Positions 1 through 8,757 of a stretch of DNA of 64,000 bases are shown one piece after another. Source of the DNA: Lyngbya sp. PCC 8106 (lineage in GTDB: Bacteria; Cyanobacteriota; Cyanobacteriia; Cyanobacteriales; Microcoleaceae); assembly GCF_000169095.1 (NCBI RefSeq), contig NZ_AAVU01000015.1, forward strand, positions 1 through 64,000, in the 5' to 3' direction. Within the stretch, counting starts at the first letter, position 1. Each line of letters starts with the position of its first letter. The notes beneath the pieces were generated by a model. The model was given only the letters and a program-made list of their open reading frames with translations, made no database searches and was not told the DNA's origin. The position numbers were made by a program, and so were the translations under genes.

Positions 1-404
1 TTCGGTTTGATAAAAGAATCCCGGTAAAGTTCATAGGCTTGGGAGGCGAGGCGAATGTAGGGACGGGAAAGTAAACCGGAATTGTAAATTAATCCGGCTA
101 AACTCCGAACCGTATAAGCACCCCGACTAAAACCAAATAGATAGATTTCATCTCCTTCATTATAGTTGAGACAGAGAAAACGATAACCGTCTTGAATGTT
201 TTTATCAATTCCCTGACCAAATGCTCCTCCCAGTAGCAAATCCAATCCGCCTTCACTGCCAATTCCCTCGTCATAAAATACGATTTGGGGAACACCATCG
301 CTGGCAATTGTTTTAATCGCTTGAGCAATTTTGACGACATTTGTGGGGTAGGGATTATTCAGTTTTTGCCAAGTTCCGTCACAACAAACGACCAAACGTT
401 TCAT
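1..404 (-). CDS. DUF2235/Tle1-like alpha/beta hydrolase, 3' end off window
   Basis: Only the first 134 codons are present and the frame is open to the window edge. The protein begins MKRLVVCCDGTWQ, the usual opening of the DUF2235 family (related to the type VI phospholipase effector Tle1), and has GFSRGA at residues 91-96. That is the GxSxG nucleophile elbow, with Ser93 the likely catalytic serine. An AAAGGAAG Shine-Dalgarno sequence lies about 9 nt before the ATG. The family hydrolyses ester bonds, but the substrate here is unknown. No type VI secretion genes are visible, so a free-standing housekeeping or lipid hydrolase is as likely as an effector. The same-strand heme dioxygenase gene lies 39 bp upstream, so the two are probably co-transcribed. 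Confidence 0.85.
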   Translation of the reverse strand, partial: MKRLVVCCDGTWQKLNNPYPTNVVKIAQAIKTIASDGVPQIVFYDEGIGSEGGLDLLLGGAFGQGIDKNIQDGYRFLCLNYNEGDEIYLFGFSRGAYTVRSLAGLIYNSGLLSRPYIRLASQAYELYRDSFIKP

Positions 405-443
405 GGGTTAAACTTCCTTTGTAAGTCTCTATTTTTTGTCTAA

Positions 444-2084
444 TTATCGATGATCGTTACGATAAAACGTGACTTTATAAGGCTGATCTTTTTGAGGGAC
501 GTTACGATTAACTAAATCAGAGACAAGCTTGGTTTCGTGAAGAATTTCCCAACCCACTGGAGAAAAGGTATCTTGATTAAAAACTGGCGGGGCTAATAGA
601 GGATTGGTTAAGACTTGAGAAAAGGCATCTACCCCAATTAATCGTCCGACTAACGACCCTAATGCTGAATTTTCTCGCGGATCTTCGGCATAAAGTCCGA
701 CGTAGAATTCTATATTTTCGACGTTACCATACAAGCGTGCAAGTTCTTTTTGAGCGTCTTCGTCGCTGGTAATTTGATCGAAGTCTGTTACCCGAGGAAA
801 TTTACACATTTCCCGGTAATCATTGTAGCTTGCCATTTGTGCTTTTCGTCCCAGTTTAATACTCGGAACTTCAGTCATATCTACCAGAAAATCGGGGGTA
901 TTATGTAAACCTATTTGGGTCGCAGGTTGAGAACAAGTTTCTTCCATTAATGCCCCAATTCCCTTGTCGATAATCATCTGATTATTCCACAAAGAAGAAT
1001 ACAACGAAACCGGTTCACCATTATACAGAAATGTTTCGGGAATGGCACTATGCCAGCGATAGACAAAATCAAATTCTAATGTCACCCAATTTTCGCGATA
1101 CCATCTTTCATCCGTAAACGCAAAGGGATCAACAACGAAGTTAAAATGGTAGGGCGTGATATGATTAACATAGTCTTCCGCCACCAGTTTTAACATAATG
1201 GCAACGAGAATATTTCGGGCGGTTTGGAAGAGACGTTCATCATCCCATTCTGTATAATTTTTGGCTAAAATATCACAAAGGCGATTGTGTTCCCGCAGAC
1301 AAATTACATTCAACATCACATAGCCAATCTGGACGTTAGCCCGTTCAACTCCCATTGCAAATAGTTTGGCTTTTCGTTCGGGTGGGAGTCTTTTTTCATC
1401 ATTTAACGTTTCGTAAAGTCCTTCAAATTCGGGTTTGACTTTGCCTTGTTCAGCATCTTCGTAATAAAATGGAGGATATTCTTCACCGTTGATGATTTGG
1501 CTTTTGAGTTTACCGCCTTGATGGGTTCTTAATAAATGGGTTTGTTTGGGTTTTAGTCCATAAACGTTACACAAATCAATATGATGATTGGAAGTGTTTT
1601 TAAATTTATTGTTGTGATCGATGCGAAGAAATCCATCGGTAAACCACTGCACAAAATAAGGAAAGAGTAATGTTGATTTTTGGGAATAACGGGTGATAGG
1701 CTTGCCGTTTGCATCCTTTTTTTTATGATACAAAATCGCTAAATCTTCGACGGGGGGAAGATTTCCTTCTCGGTTAAATTTGGGATCGGGGGGTAAATGA
1801 CGCCCAACATAGGTGCGATCAGTGAGTGATTCCCAGGAGGTATAAGTGTCGGTTTTCTTAGGAATATCCGTTCCGGGAATATGTTCTTCTAGCGTCATCA
1901 TGCTAAAAGGATAGGGACGAGGTGGAATTTTATAAATGGCACTGTTAATCAGATATTTATTAACACTAAGTTTGAGATGTTCATTGTCTTGAATAAAGTT
2001 CCAAACTCCTTCAAGATTAGTTAGAGCAAAGGTTTCAATCTTATTTCTGAATCCATCTCTGGATGTATCTCTTTTAGCGTTCAT
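444..2084 (-). CDS. Cyclooxygenase-like heme peroxidase/fatty-acid dioxygenase
   Basis: A 546-residue member of the animal-type heme peroxidase superfamily whose catalytic domain aligns by eye with vertebrate prostaglandin endoperoxide synthase along most of its length. Landmarks: GVWNFI near residue 26, SWESL near 83, the distal-face helix around 140-157, CLREHNRLCDIL at 262-273, EDYVNHITPYHF at 303-314, VYRWH at 341-345 and DAFSQVL at 486-492. Tyr342 matches the COX radical Tyr385, His345 the proximal heme ligand His388, and Ser489 the aspirin-acetylated Ser530. Lys43 sits where COX has the carboxylate-binding Arg120. The distal His207 appears replaced by Asp150 (QWFTD), although Gln146 is kept. 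The EGF and signal segments of animal COX are absent. Expected role: oxygenation of a fatty acid using a tyrosyl radical; the product is unknown. An AAGGAGC ribosome site precedes the ATG. Confidence 0.85.
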   Translation of the reverse strand: MNAKRDTSRDGFRNKIETFALTNLEGVWNFIQDNEHLKLSVNKYLINSAIYKIPPRPYPFSMMTLEEHIPGTDIPKKTDTYTSWESLTDRTYVGRHLPPDPKFNREGNLPPVEDLAILYHKKKDANGKPITRYSQKSTLLFPYFVQWFTDGFLRIDHNNKFKNTSNHHIDLCNVYGLKPKQTHLLRTHQGGKLKSQIINGEEYPPFYYEDAEQGKVKPEFEGLYETLNDEKRLPPERKAKLFAMGVERANVQIGYVMLNVICLREHNRLCDILAKNYTEWDDERLFQTARNILVAIMLKLVAEDYVNHITPYHFNFVVDPFAFTDERWYRENWVTLEFDFVYRWHSAIPETFLYNGEPVSLYSSLWNNQMIIDKGIGALMEETCSQPATQIGLHNTPDFLVDMTEVPSIKLGRKAQMASYNDYREMCKFPRVTDFDQITSDEDAQKELARLYGNVENIEFYVGLYAEDPRENSALGSLVGRLIGVDAFSQVLTNPLLAPPVFNQDTFSPVGWEILHETKLVSDLVNRNVPQKDQPYKVTFYRNDHR

Positions 2085-2537
2085 AATTAAAGCTCCTTAG
2101 ATTTGAATGAATCTATTTGTTCGCGTGCAAGAACCTCGATTAAGTATGAGGTGGATTTATTATAGATCAGAAATTAAAAACTATTCTGATTAACACATTG
2201 TTTTAACAAAATTGACTTAAATTCATTTTTATAAAAAAAAATTAACATAAGATGCTGTTCATTCTTGCTCTTTTCAACTGGACAACGAGTGATAGATTGG
2301 CTACTGCTCTTAAACCAGCTTAAGACTTAAACTCCAGTCAGAAAAAATAAAGTCTATAAAGTTAGTCTTTTTCCTGACTTTTTTGGATATTTTTTGTCTT
2401 ACACAGAAAAACTCTCTAATGTCAATCTATAAAGTTAGTTCAATTATTAAATTTTTCCGATCTTTTTTTGGTGAGGTTGAAGGAAGTGAAAGCCAACAAT
2501 TCTTCGAGTTGTAATTGTAGAGAACTTAAGGGCAATT
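2085..2537. other. Intergenic region with a 14-bp direct repeat
   Basis: An AT-rich spacer of 453 bp with no convincing ORF. It holds two perfect copies of TCTATAAAGTTAGT, at 2353-2366 and 2426-2439, 73 bp apart. They could be binding sites for a regulator of the dioxygenase gene that starts to the left, but nothing proves it. Confidence 0.4.
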
Positions 2538-2990
2538 CTATCGCATCAATAAACGAGCGCAACTCATTCCGATTTGAATTCCAATAATACCGATAATTGC
2601 ACTTCCCATCCAATAAAAAATAGCCGTTTCTAAGCGACTATCTCGCAGCAAGCGATGGGTGTCTAACTCGTAGGTAGAGAAGGTGGTGTAAGAACCCAAA
2701 AAACCCACAGCAAGTAATAAAACTAACTCCGGTGAAATCACTGCAATTCGTTCAGAAAAGGAAACCAAAAAACCCATTCCTATACATCCGGTGAGATTCA
2801 CAAAAAACGTCCCATAGGGAAAACTTGTACCGAAACGACTGGCTAACCATACCGTTAAATAATAACGAGTTAACGCCCCAGCGATCGCCCCCAATCCAAT
2901 CGCTATCGGATTACGGATCATCGGTTGACTAAAAGCATCAGAGAAGGAAGTTGATAAAGAACTCAAAAAGGCAATTAAAATTCTGATCAT
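2538..2990 (-). CDS. crcB: CrcB/Fluc-type fluoride ion channel
   Basis: A small four-helix membrane protein that dimerises to expel fluoride. Family signatures are clear: GAIAGALTRYY after the first helix, then GTFFVNLTGCIGMG and GFLGSYTTFSTYE, which contains the central helix break and the pore-lining TTFSTY residues. I start it at the ATG at 2990 (150 residues). The frame extends 7 codons further to a TTG at 3011, and the conserved core starts only at a later internal Met, so the N-terminus is uncertain. It is a single gene here, whereas some bacteria carry two. I looked for a fluoride riboswitch in the 160 bp upstream and saw no convincing one. It is divergent from the LRR gene. Confidence 0.93.
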   Translation of the reverse strand: MIRILIAFLSSLSTSFSDAFSQPMIRNPIAIGLGAIAGALTRYYLTVWLASRFGTSFPYGTFFVNLTGCIGMGFLVSFSERIAVISPELVLLLAVGFLGSYTTFSTYELDTHRLLRDSRLETAIFYWMGSAIIGIIGIQIGMSCARLLMR

Positions 2991-3167
2991 TACAACTGAT
3001 CCGCGCAGCAATTAACAAAAACAGGCTGAACTTGATTATAATACCACTGAGGTGATCGTCTCTACAGAATTTTGGAAATATCACTCTCACCAATTAACCG
3101 AACTTTAAAGTATGAATGCTATACTATAAATGATACAAACAACTAATAACTCAAAAGAGAATTATTC

Positions 3168-3869
3168 GTGAAACGTCAGTTATCATTCCTAATCAATCTC
3201 TTATTGGCGATCACAGTATTTGTTGATCCATATACAGGAATCGCTGAGTCTAAATCCCCAAAAACTGAACTGCTAACAGAATCCGAATTAACCCCAGACG
3301 AAACCACTCATACCGAATCGGTTGCAGAAGAAGATAGCTTTATGGACTGGTGTCTGAATCGAGAGCAACTTCCGATCGCAGCCAGACGAACAATGAGTGT
3401 TATTTTACAACGAGCCGGAACCTTTAACTGCGCTCGCGCTTCAGAAAATCTCACCAGCCTTTCTCAACTGGATTTGAGTACCAGTCAAATCTCTGATCTT
3501 AGTCCAATACAATCTTTAAAAACAATTACCCGACTGAAGCTAATTAATAATCAAATCACCGATTTAACGCCTCTGAAATCTTTAACCAATTTAACCGAAC
3601 TCAACTTAAGTTATAACCAAGTTAAAGATGTTACCCCTTTACAGTCTCTAGAAAATTTAAAATTATTAAACCTTAGTTACAATCAAGTTAAAGATATCAC
3701 CCCTTTACAATCCTTGAATAAGCTGAATGAACTCAACCTCAACCATAATCAAGTTGCCGATATTAGTTCACTTCAGCCCTTAGAACGATTAACTTATTTG
3801 TTTGTTCGCAACAATCCGATTCAGGATGAAACTTGCCCAATTAGGCCTAAGTATATTTGTCAGTTTTGA
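3168..3869 (+). CDS. Secreted leucine-rich-repeat protein (internalin-like repeats)
   Basis: A 233-residue protein starting at GTG, with AAGAGA about 8 nt before it. A hydrophobic signal sequence covers residues 5-20. A charged Ser/Thr/Glu-rich linker and a Cys-containing cap (Cys62, Cys88) come before five or six 22-residue LRRs (about 95-215) of the SDS22/internalin type, with units such as LTELNLSYNQVKDVTPLQSL. Two adjacent units are nearly identical, pointing to recent duplication. A C-terminal Cys pair (Cys223, Cys231) probably caps the solenoid. This type of domain binds proteins, and the partner is unknown. The protein is probably periplasmic or cell-surface. Confidence 0.85.
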   Translation: MKRQLSFLINLLLAITVFVDPYTGIAESKSPKTELLTESELTPDETTHTESVAEEDSFMDWCLNREQLPIAARRTMSVILQRAGTFNCARASENLTSLSQLDLSTSQISDLSPIQSLKTITRLKLINNQITDLTPLKSLTNLTELNLSYNQVKDVTPLQSLENLKLLNLSYNQVKDITPLQSLNKLNELNLNHNQVADISSLQPLERLTYLFVRNNPIQDETCPIRPKYICQF

Positions 3870-4043
3870 ATCTAGCCCAACATTTAAACTACAAGATTGA
3901 TCAGGCTGATTCCCCAAGTCTGAGCGTGAGTTAAACCGTAATCAAAAATCGGTATTCCCGTCTTAACTTGAGCGAATCATCTCCCGTTACAATAGAGGCA
4001 ATCTTAACAAACTCCGGGTTTGAGAGCCAAAGGAGAGAAACGG

Positions 4044-4925
4044 ATGAACCTCTTAAAAACAGTTGTATTATTAGGAATACTGAGTGGTTTACTGATTGCG
4101 ATTTGCTCTTGGGTCATCGGTGGAACAACAGGTTTAATAGTCGGATTAGGAATCGCCGCCGTCACGAACCTGGGGTCTTGGTTTTACTCCGATAAAATTG
4201 CCTTAGCTGCTTATCGCGCCCAACCCGTCAGCTATGAACAAGCGCCCGAACTCCACAACATGGTCAAACAACTGTGCGATCGCGCCAATTTACCCATGCC
4301 AGGGGTCTATATTGTCCCCACTCAGGCGCCGAACGCTTTTGCAACAGGTCGCGACCCCCAAAATGCCGCAGTTGCCGTCACAGAAGGGATTCTTAAGCTC
4401 TTACCCGAAGATGAACTCGAAGGGGTAATCGCCCACGAACTGACCCACATCAAAAACCGCGATACGCTCACTCAGGCGGTAGCGGCGACCATTGGGGGGG
4501 CAATTTCGGCGATCGCTCAATTTGCGACTTATGCGATGTGGTTTGGAGGAGGTTCACGCAATAATAATCAGGGTGGAAATCCAATCGGTATTCTGTTAAC
4601 GGTGATGCTGGCTCCGATCTCGGCGACGGTAATTCAAATGGCGATTTCCCGAACCCGAGAATATTCGGCAGATGCGGGGGCGGCAAAATTAACCCAAAAT
4701 CCGAGAGGACTCGCCCGGGCGCTGCAACGATTAGATAGTATGGCGCGACAGGTTCCCCTCAGAGCAAATCCGTCTTTTGAACCACTTTTGATTATGAATG
4801 GATTTTCGGGTCAAAAAATGGCGAATTTGTTCTCGACTCATCCTTCGACTGAAGCTCGGGTACAAGCGTTATTGAAGATTGAGCAAGAAATGTCTAGTTT
4901 GCCATCTGATTCGCTCTCAGGTTAA
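4044..4925 (+). CDS. htpX: HtpX-type M48 membrane metalloprotease
   Basis: A zinc protease of the inner or thylakoid membrane that degrades misfolded membrane proteins. The 293-residue product has two N-terminal membrane helices (about 5-47). The catalytic HELTH is at 131-135 (two zinc His ligands and the general-base Glu), further hydrophobic segments lie near 145-165 and 181-200, and the third ligand Glu206 is in EYSAD. The frame opens with a TTG at 4020, but AAAGGAGA lies 7 nt before the ATG at 4044, so I take that start. Length and motif order are normal for HtpX. It stands alone and is followed by a small coiled-coil gene. Confidence 0.93.
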   Translation: MNLLKTVVLLGILSGLLIAICSWVIGGTTGLIVGLGIAAVTNLGSWFYSDKIALAAYRAQPVSYEQAPELHNMVKQLCDRANLPMPGVYIVPTQAPNAFATGRDPQNAAVAVTEGILKLLPEDELEGVIAHELTHIKNRDTLTQAVAATIGGAISAIAQFATYAMWFGGGSRNNNQGGNPIGILLTVMLAPISATVIQMAISRTREYSADAGAAKLTQNPRGLARALQRLDSMARQVPLRANPSFEPLLIMNGFSGQKMANLFSTHPSTEARVQALLKIEQEMSSLPSDSLSG

Positions 4926-4970
4926 AGTTAAAACGGATTTGATTATTGATGGTGGCTCGTATATTCTGAA

Positions 4971-5002
4971 ACGATAGAAAGTATCGCAAAACGATACGAT
5001 AC
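4971..5002. promoter_or_regulatory. Cluster of ACGATA/TATCG inverted and direct repeats
   Basis: Within 32 bp there is ACGATA, then TATCG, then ACGATACGATAC. This gives two overlapping inverted repeats and one direct repeat, 83 bp before the coiled-coil gene at 5085. The 3' end, CGATACAATA, also resembles a -10 element; the same 10-mer recurs upstream of the DUF815 gene near 52985. It is a plausible operator and promoter, not proven. Confidence 0.35.
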
Positions 5003-5084
5003 AATAGGTGAAAAGGTTTACTTTTTCCCGAATTAACTGAGATAAAACTGAAAGATAGATTGATCAACCGACTGAGGATAAATA

Positions 5085-5486
5085 ATGACTGAAGAACAAA
5101 ATGTACCGAAAGAATCTGCTTTGGTCGAAACCCCTTCTACTCAAGTGACTGCTACTTCTGAATCTTCCGGGACTAAACCCCAGAAAGAAACAGAAGCTTT
5201 ACTCGAAGCGATTCAGAATTTGGTCAAAGTTGAAATGCAAACCGCAGCCGAAATCAATCGTGATGCTTATACTGAAGCGGTGAAAAATGTTAGAGAGAGA
5301 ATTGAGCAGATTCGATTGATTGATAAAGATCAAATTGAGTCCTCTTTCAAACAGTTTGAGACGGATGCAGAAAGCAACTTTCAAGGAATTGTTAAAGATT
5401 TATCCGATTTAGGTGAACGCTTAACCAAAGCCACTCAAGCATTCTGGGATGTCTTAACTGCATCGGATGACTCTAAATCCAAATAA
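5085..5486 (+). CDS. Small acidic coiled-coil protein of unknown function
   Basis: 133 residues, soluble, with no signal or membrane segment. Residues 1-35 are Ser/Thr/Glu/Pro-rich and probably disordered. Residues 36-125 are predicted largely alpha-helical with coiled-coil character (ALLEAIQNLVKVEMQTAAEINRDAYTEAV, then a stretch rich in Ile, Glu and Lys). I do not recognise a named family; similar short helical proteins are common in cyanobacteria. GAGGA stands 9 nt before the ATG and a strong hairpin terminator follows, so this is a single-gene transcript. Confidence 0.7.
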   Translation: MTEEQNVPKESALVETPSTQVTATSESSGTKPQKETEALLEAIQNLVKVEMQTAAEINRDAYTEAVKNVRERIEQIRLIDKDQIESSFKQFETDAESNFQGIVKDLSDLGERLTKATQAFWDVLTASDDSKSK

Positions 5487-5524
5487 ATCCAAATCTACAT
5501 CAGTTCAGTGATGAGATAGAAAAG

Positions 5525-5552
5525 CCCGGTTTCTCAATGAAATCGGGTTTTT
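5525..5552 (+). terminator. Rho-independent terminator after the coiled-coil gene
   Basis: A 9-bp stem, CCCGGTTTC paired with GAAATCGGG (one G-T pair), loop TCAAT, then TTTTT. It lies between two convergent genes and may also serve the minus-strand gene that ends at 5582. Confidence 0.85.
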
Positions 5553-5581
5553 AGTGAAGTATTCAATTGGAAAAAATTAGT

Positions 5582-5998
5582 TTATTGTCGAACCATTTCC
5601 TCTCTAGAGACTCGACATCCAGTATTGAAAATACTTGCACCACATTCAAGCGGAAAAACTTTCTGTTCCATCTTGGCACTACAACTAATGTAACCATTAT
5701 CATCGGTATCGCGCATCATACAATCAATCGCTTCCGCGCCAGACTCAGAAGACCATGTTCTTAAACCCATCATGGCAACTTTATGAGGATAATAGAATAT
5801 AAAAAGACCCACACCCACTGCAATGATCCCTGCTAAAACTAAACCCAGTTTAAACTTCCAACTGTTGAGGAATCCTCCCACTCCACCCGTATTATCAGGG
5901 GGTGTAGAAGGACGAGGCGGGGGTACTACGGGGGCTGTCGTTTTAGTTTCGGCGACTGTTTCAATCTTTTTTGTGCTTTCGGGTTGAACTTCAGACAT
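5582..5998 (-). CDS. Single-pass membrane protein with a Cys-rich C-terminal domain
   Basis: 138 residues. Residues 1-45 are Pro/Thr-rich and probably disordered and cytoplasmic. One membrane helix follows at about 49-70 (FKLGLVLAGIIAVGVGLFIFYY). The C-terminal 65 residues contain five Cys (in DCMM, SCSA, ECGA and GCRV contexts) and a DTDDNGYIS segment that resembles a calcium or EF-hand-like loop. The Cys residues would suit disulfides in an extracytoplasmic domain. No family recognised, and it stands alone between argS and the coiled-coil gene. Confidence 0.65.
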   Translation of the reverse strand: MSEVQPESTKKIETVAETKTTAPVVPPPRPSTPPDNTGGVGGFLNSWKFKLGLVLAGIIAVGVGLFIFYYPHKVAMMGLRTWSSESGAEAIDCMMRDTDDNGYISCSAKMEQKVFPLECGASIFNTGCRVSREEMVRQ

Positions 5999-6102
5999 AA
6001 AATTGCTCCTCTGTATTTTTTAATCTAACGAATCTCTACAATTTTTTTAGTTAAAATTCCACATTGTTTCCCGAGTATAATCTTAGTGGAACTTTTCTCA
6101 AC

Positions 6103-7860
6103 TTACATCCGCTCTAGGACAGATATGCCCAACAGGGATAATCCTAATTTTAACGTGCGTGCGGTCAAATCGCATAGCCCTAAACGAGAGATTCGTTGAG
6201 CGTCTTCTGCTTTCAACACGGGACATTGATCATAAAATTGATTAAACTTTTGACTGAGTTCAAATAAATATTGACACAAACGGTTCGGAAGCAACTCTAT
6301 CGCCACCGTTTCAATCACTTCATTTAACTGTAATAAATGCTTGGCTAAGGTAAACTCTGCTTCTTCTTGAAGCTGCATTTTTGCCTCGGTTCCCACTTGT
6401 TTAAAATCTATTTCTCCTTTGCGACGAATTCCTTGAATTCTGACATAAGCATAGAGTAAATAGGGTGCTGTATTTCCTTGCAGAGAAAGCATTTTATCAA
6501 AACTAAAGACATAGTTACTGGTGCGATTTTGGCTGAGATCTGCGTATTTTACCGCACTCATTCCCACGACTTGCGCTACGTTTTCAATAAACTCTTTTGA
6601 CTCAGTTCTTCCTTCTTCTTTTAAGCGAGTTTCTAAATCTTTTCGAGCGCGATTAATCGCTTCATCCAACAAATCTCGCAGTCTCACGGTTTCCCCAGAA
6701 CGAGTTTTTAACTTCTTGCCATCTTCGCCTAAAACTAACCCAAACGGAACATGAATAACGTCCACTTCATCGGGTATCCAACCGGCTTTTCTCGCCACCT
6801 GCCAAACTTGAGTAAAATGATTAGCTTGACCAGAATCAGTCACATAAATCATTCGATCTGCTTGATCTTGATTAATCCGATATCGTAGCGCCGCTAAATC
6901 CGTTGTTGCATAATTGTATCCGCCATCAGACTTCTGTACAATTAACGGTAACGCTTCCCCTTCTTTATTTTGAAACCCATCTAAAAAGACACATTTCGCA
7001 CCTTGATTTTCTTCGAGTAACCCCGTTTTCTCTAAATCTTTGACAACTTCCGATAAAAACGAATTGTAAAACGATTCTCCTCGTTCTTTGAGTTGAATAT
7101 CCAATAAATCATAAATGACTTGAAATTCTCGTCGAGATTGTTCACACAAAATAGTCCAAGCCCGACGACTATCTTCAGCACCCGCTTGTAACTTCACCAC
7201 TTCTTGACGAGAGGCTTCTTTAAACTCATTATCTTCATCAAAGCGAACTTTGGCTTGGCGGTAAAAAGCAACTAAATCTCCGATATCTAACGCATCGGCT
7301 GTCGTTAACGCTTCGGGATAAACTTCTCGTAAATAAGTAATTAACATTCCAAATTGCGTTCCCCAATCTCCCACATGATTGAGACGCAAAACATCATCAT
7401 CAAGAAATTCTAAAACCCTCGCAATCGAATCCCCAATAATCGTCGATCGCAAATGTCCAACGTGCATTTCTTTAGCAATATTAGGGCTAGAAAAATCAAC
7501 AATTACCTTTTGCGGATTGTCAACCGTTGGAATTCCTAAGCGTTCATCTGTTAAAATATTATTCAGTTGAGCTTCTAAATATTCTGGCTTCAGACGCAGA
7601 TTAATAAATCCTGGCCCGGCAATTTCTGGCGGTTCACACAGATCACTGATCTCTAATTTTTCTATAATTTGAGTGGCGATCGCCCGGGGATTACTTTTCA
7701 AAGCCTTCGTGAGAGACATCGCCACATTACATTGATAATCCCCAAATTTAGGATTACTCGTCGGAACCAACATCGGATCAGTTCCCGCCATTTCCTGACC
7801 AAACGCAGCGACAATCGCGTGATCAAATTTAGCTCTTAAGTGTTCGACGGTAGAAGGCAT
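6103..7860 (-). CDS. argS: Arginyl-tRNA synthetase
   Basis: A class I synthetase that charges tRNA-Arg. The 585-residue length is normal. The N-terminal Add-1 domain spans about 1-110. The HIGH signature is HVGH at 133-136 within SSPNIAKEMHVGHLRSTIIGDS. The degenerate KMSKS region is GKKLKTRSG at 381-389. The DALR anticodon-binding domain occupies about 460-585, starting near SFDKMLSLQGNTAPYLLYAYVRI. The phycobilisome-fold gene lies 76 bp upstream on the same strand, so the two may share a transcript. Confidence 0.97.
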   Translation of the reverse strand: MPSTVEHLRAKFDHAIVAAFGQEMAGTDPMLVPTSNPKFGDYQCNVAMSLTKALKSNPRAIATQIIEKLEISDLCEPPEIAGPGFINLRLKPEYLEAQLNNILTDERLGIPTVDNPQKVIVDFSSPNIAKEMHVGHLRSTIIGDSIARVLEFLDDDVLRLNHVGDWGTQFGMLITYLREVYPEALTTADALDIGDLVAFYRQAKVRFDEDNEFKEASRQEVVKLQAGAEDSRRAWTILCEQSRREFQVIYDLLDIQLKERGESFYNSFLSEVVKDLEKTGLLEENQGAKCVFLDGFQNKEGEALPLIVQKSDGGYNYATTDLAALRYRINQDQADRMIYVTDSGQANHFTQVWQVARKAGWIPDEVDVIHVPFGLVLGEDGKKLKTRSGETVRLRDLLDEAINRARKDLETRLKEEGRTESKEFIENVAQVVGMSAVKYADLSQNRTSNYVFSFDKMLSLQGNTAPYLLYAYVRIQGIRRKGEIDFKQVGTEAKMQLQEEAEFTLAKHLLQLNEVIETVAIELLPNRLCQYLFELSQKFNQFYDQCPVLKAEDAQRISRLGLCDLTARTLKLGLSLLGISVLERM

Positions 7861-7936
7861 GGAAAAGGATCAAGTTTTGATAGGGGATTACCAGTTCTTA
7901 TCATAAAGGAATCTTACTCCAAATCGCTGATCAATC

Positions 7937-8533
7937 TCAGGGGAGGAAGCGACGCATTTGGGTAATGAGATGATCAAAGTAAGGGGCGATCGCTTGGGGA
8001 TCAGTAACAGGTAAACGTTTTAAACTGGCGGTTTTCAAGCCTTCTAGCCCAGAAACCATCGCCTGTAGCGGCACATTTAATTCTTGATACAGCAATTCCA
8101 TATAATATAGTCCTTCTTCACTGGTGTATTCAGTTTGGCCTCCAGCGATTCCGTAGGTGATACTGCGGAGAAAATGCCAAAAATCCCGCCAGCAAGCCTT
8201 AGCCCGTTCTGGAGGATAAAGATCGCCCCCTGGATCGGTAATCGCTGGATATTGACTTAAAAGGGTTTCGCGGCTTTCGGTAACGATTGTATTGGCCTGA
8301 TCGCGCAGCAAACGAACCACACCAACTCGGGCGAGGGCGGCGGATTTTTCAGCTTCGGGGAAGGTTCCGAAGGTGGCGACTAACTGATCGAGATCGGTAT
8401 CACTGGGATAACGTCCTTCATCATCTGCGGCTTGAAACATCGCAACAGTCGCCGGAGGATAGGTGGATTCCCAATTCGCAAAGCTGACTATTCGGGCTTT
8501 GGGAATGAGTTGTTTGGCTCGTTCGGTGAGCAT
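7937..8533 (-). CDS. Orphan phycobilisome-fold (phycobiliprotein-like) protein
   Basis: 198 residues with the globin-like phycobiliprotein fold. The region around Cys114-Trp-Arg-Asp117, followed by FWHFLRSITYGIAGG, matches the Cys84-x-Arg-Asp chromophore site and following helix of alpha and beta subunits. A C-terminal YQELNVPLQAMVSGLEGLK segment matches the G and H helix region. It is longer at its N-terminus than phycocyanin or allophycocyanin and lacks the usual linker-partner signatures, so it is not a standard rod or core subunit. It may bind a bilin through Cys114 or act in phycobilisome assembly or turnover. No other antenna gene is nearby. Confidence 0.8.
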   Translation of the reverse strand: MLTERAKQLIPKARIVSFANWESTYPPATVAMFQAADDEGRYPSDTDLDQLVATFGTFPEAEKSAALARVGVVRLLRDQANTIVTESRETLLSQYPAITDPGGDLYPPERAKACWRDFWHFLRSITYGIAGGQTEYTSEEGLYYMELLYQELNVPLQAMVSGLEGLKTASLKRLPVTDPQAIAPYFDHLITQMRRFLP

Positions 8534-8757
8534 AATTTTTTTGGTGTTTATATCCTATTCCAGATTATCAGATCTTTATTTTTTCTAGAAAAGTTAATTG
8601 ATCGGATCGTACTGGAGGTGAAATCTGGTCAATCACACTTAGATTCCGGAAACTTTAAGAAAATTAACACTTTATTCCGTGAATCTACCAATACCATAAT
8701 CAGAACGCTATGATAGCTTTGAATCAGGCAGGACTATTAACAAAAGGTAGAAAGATA

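Noticed and set aside
2991..3167. Fluoride riboswitch before crcB
   Set aside because: I could not find the conserved core or the pseudoknot pairing in the upstream region.
8432..8713. 93-codon ORF overlapping the phycobilisome-fold gene
   Set aside because: Antisense overlap with a clear gene and no ribosome site.
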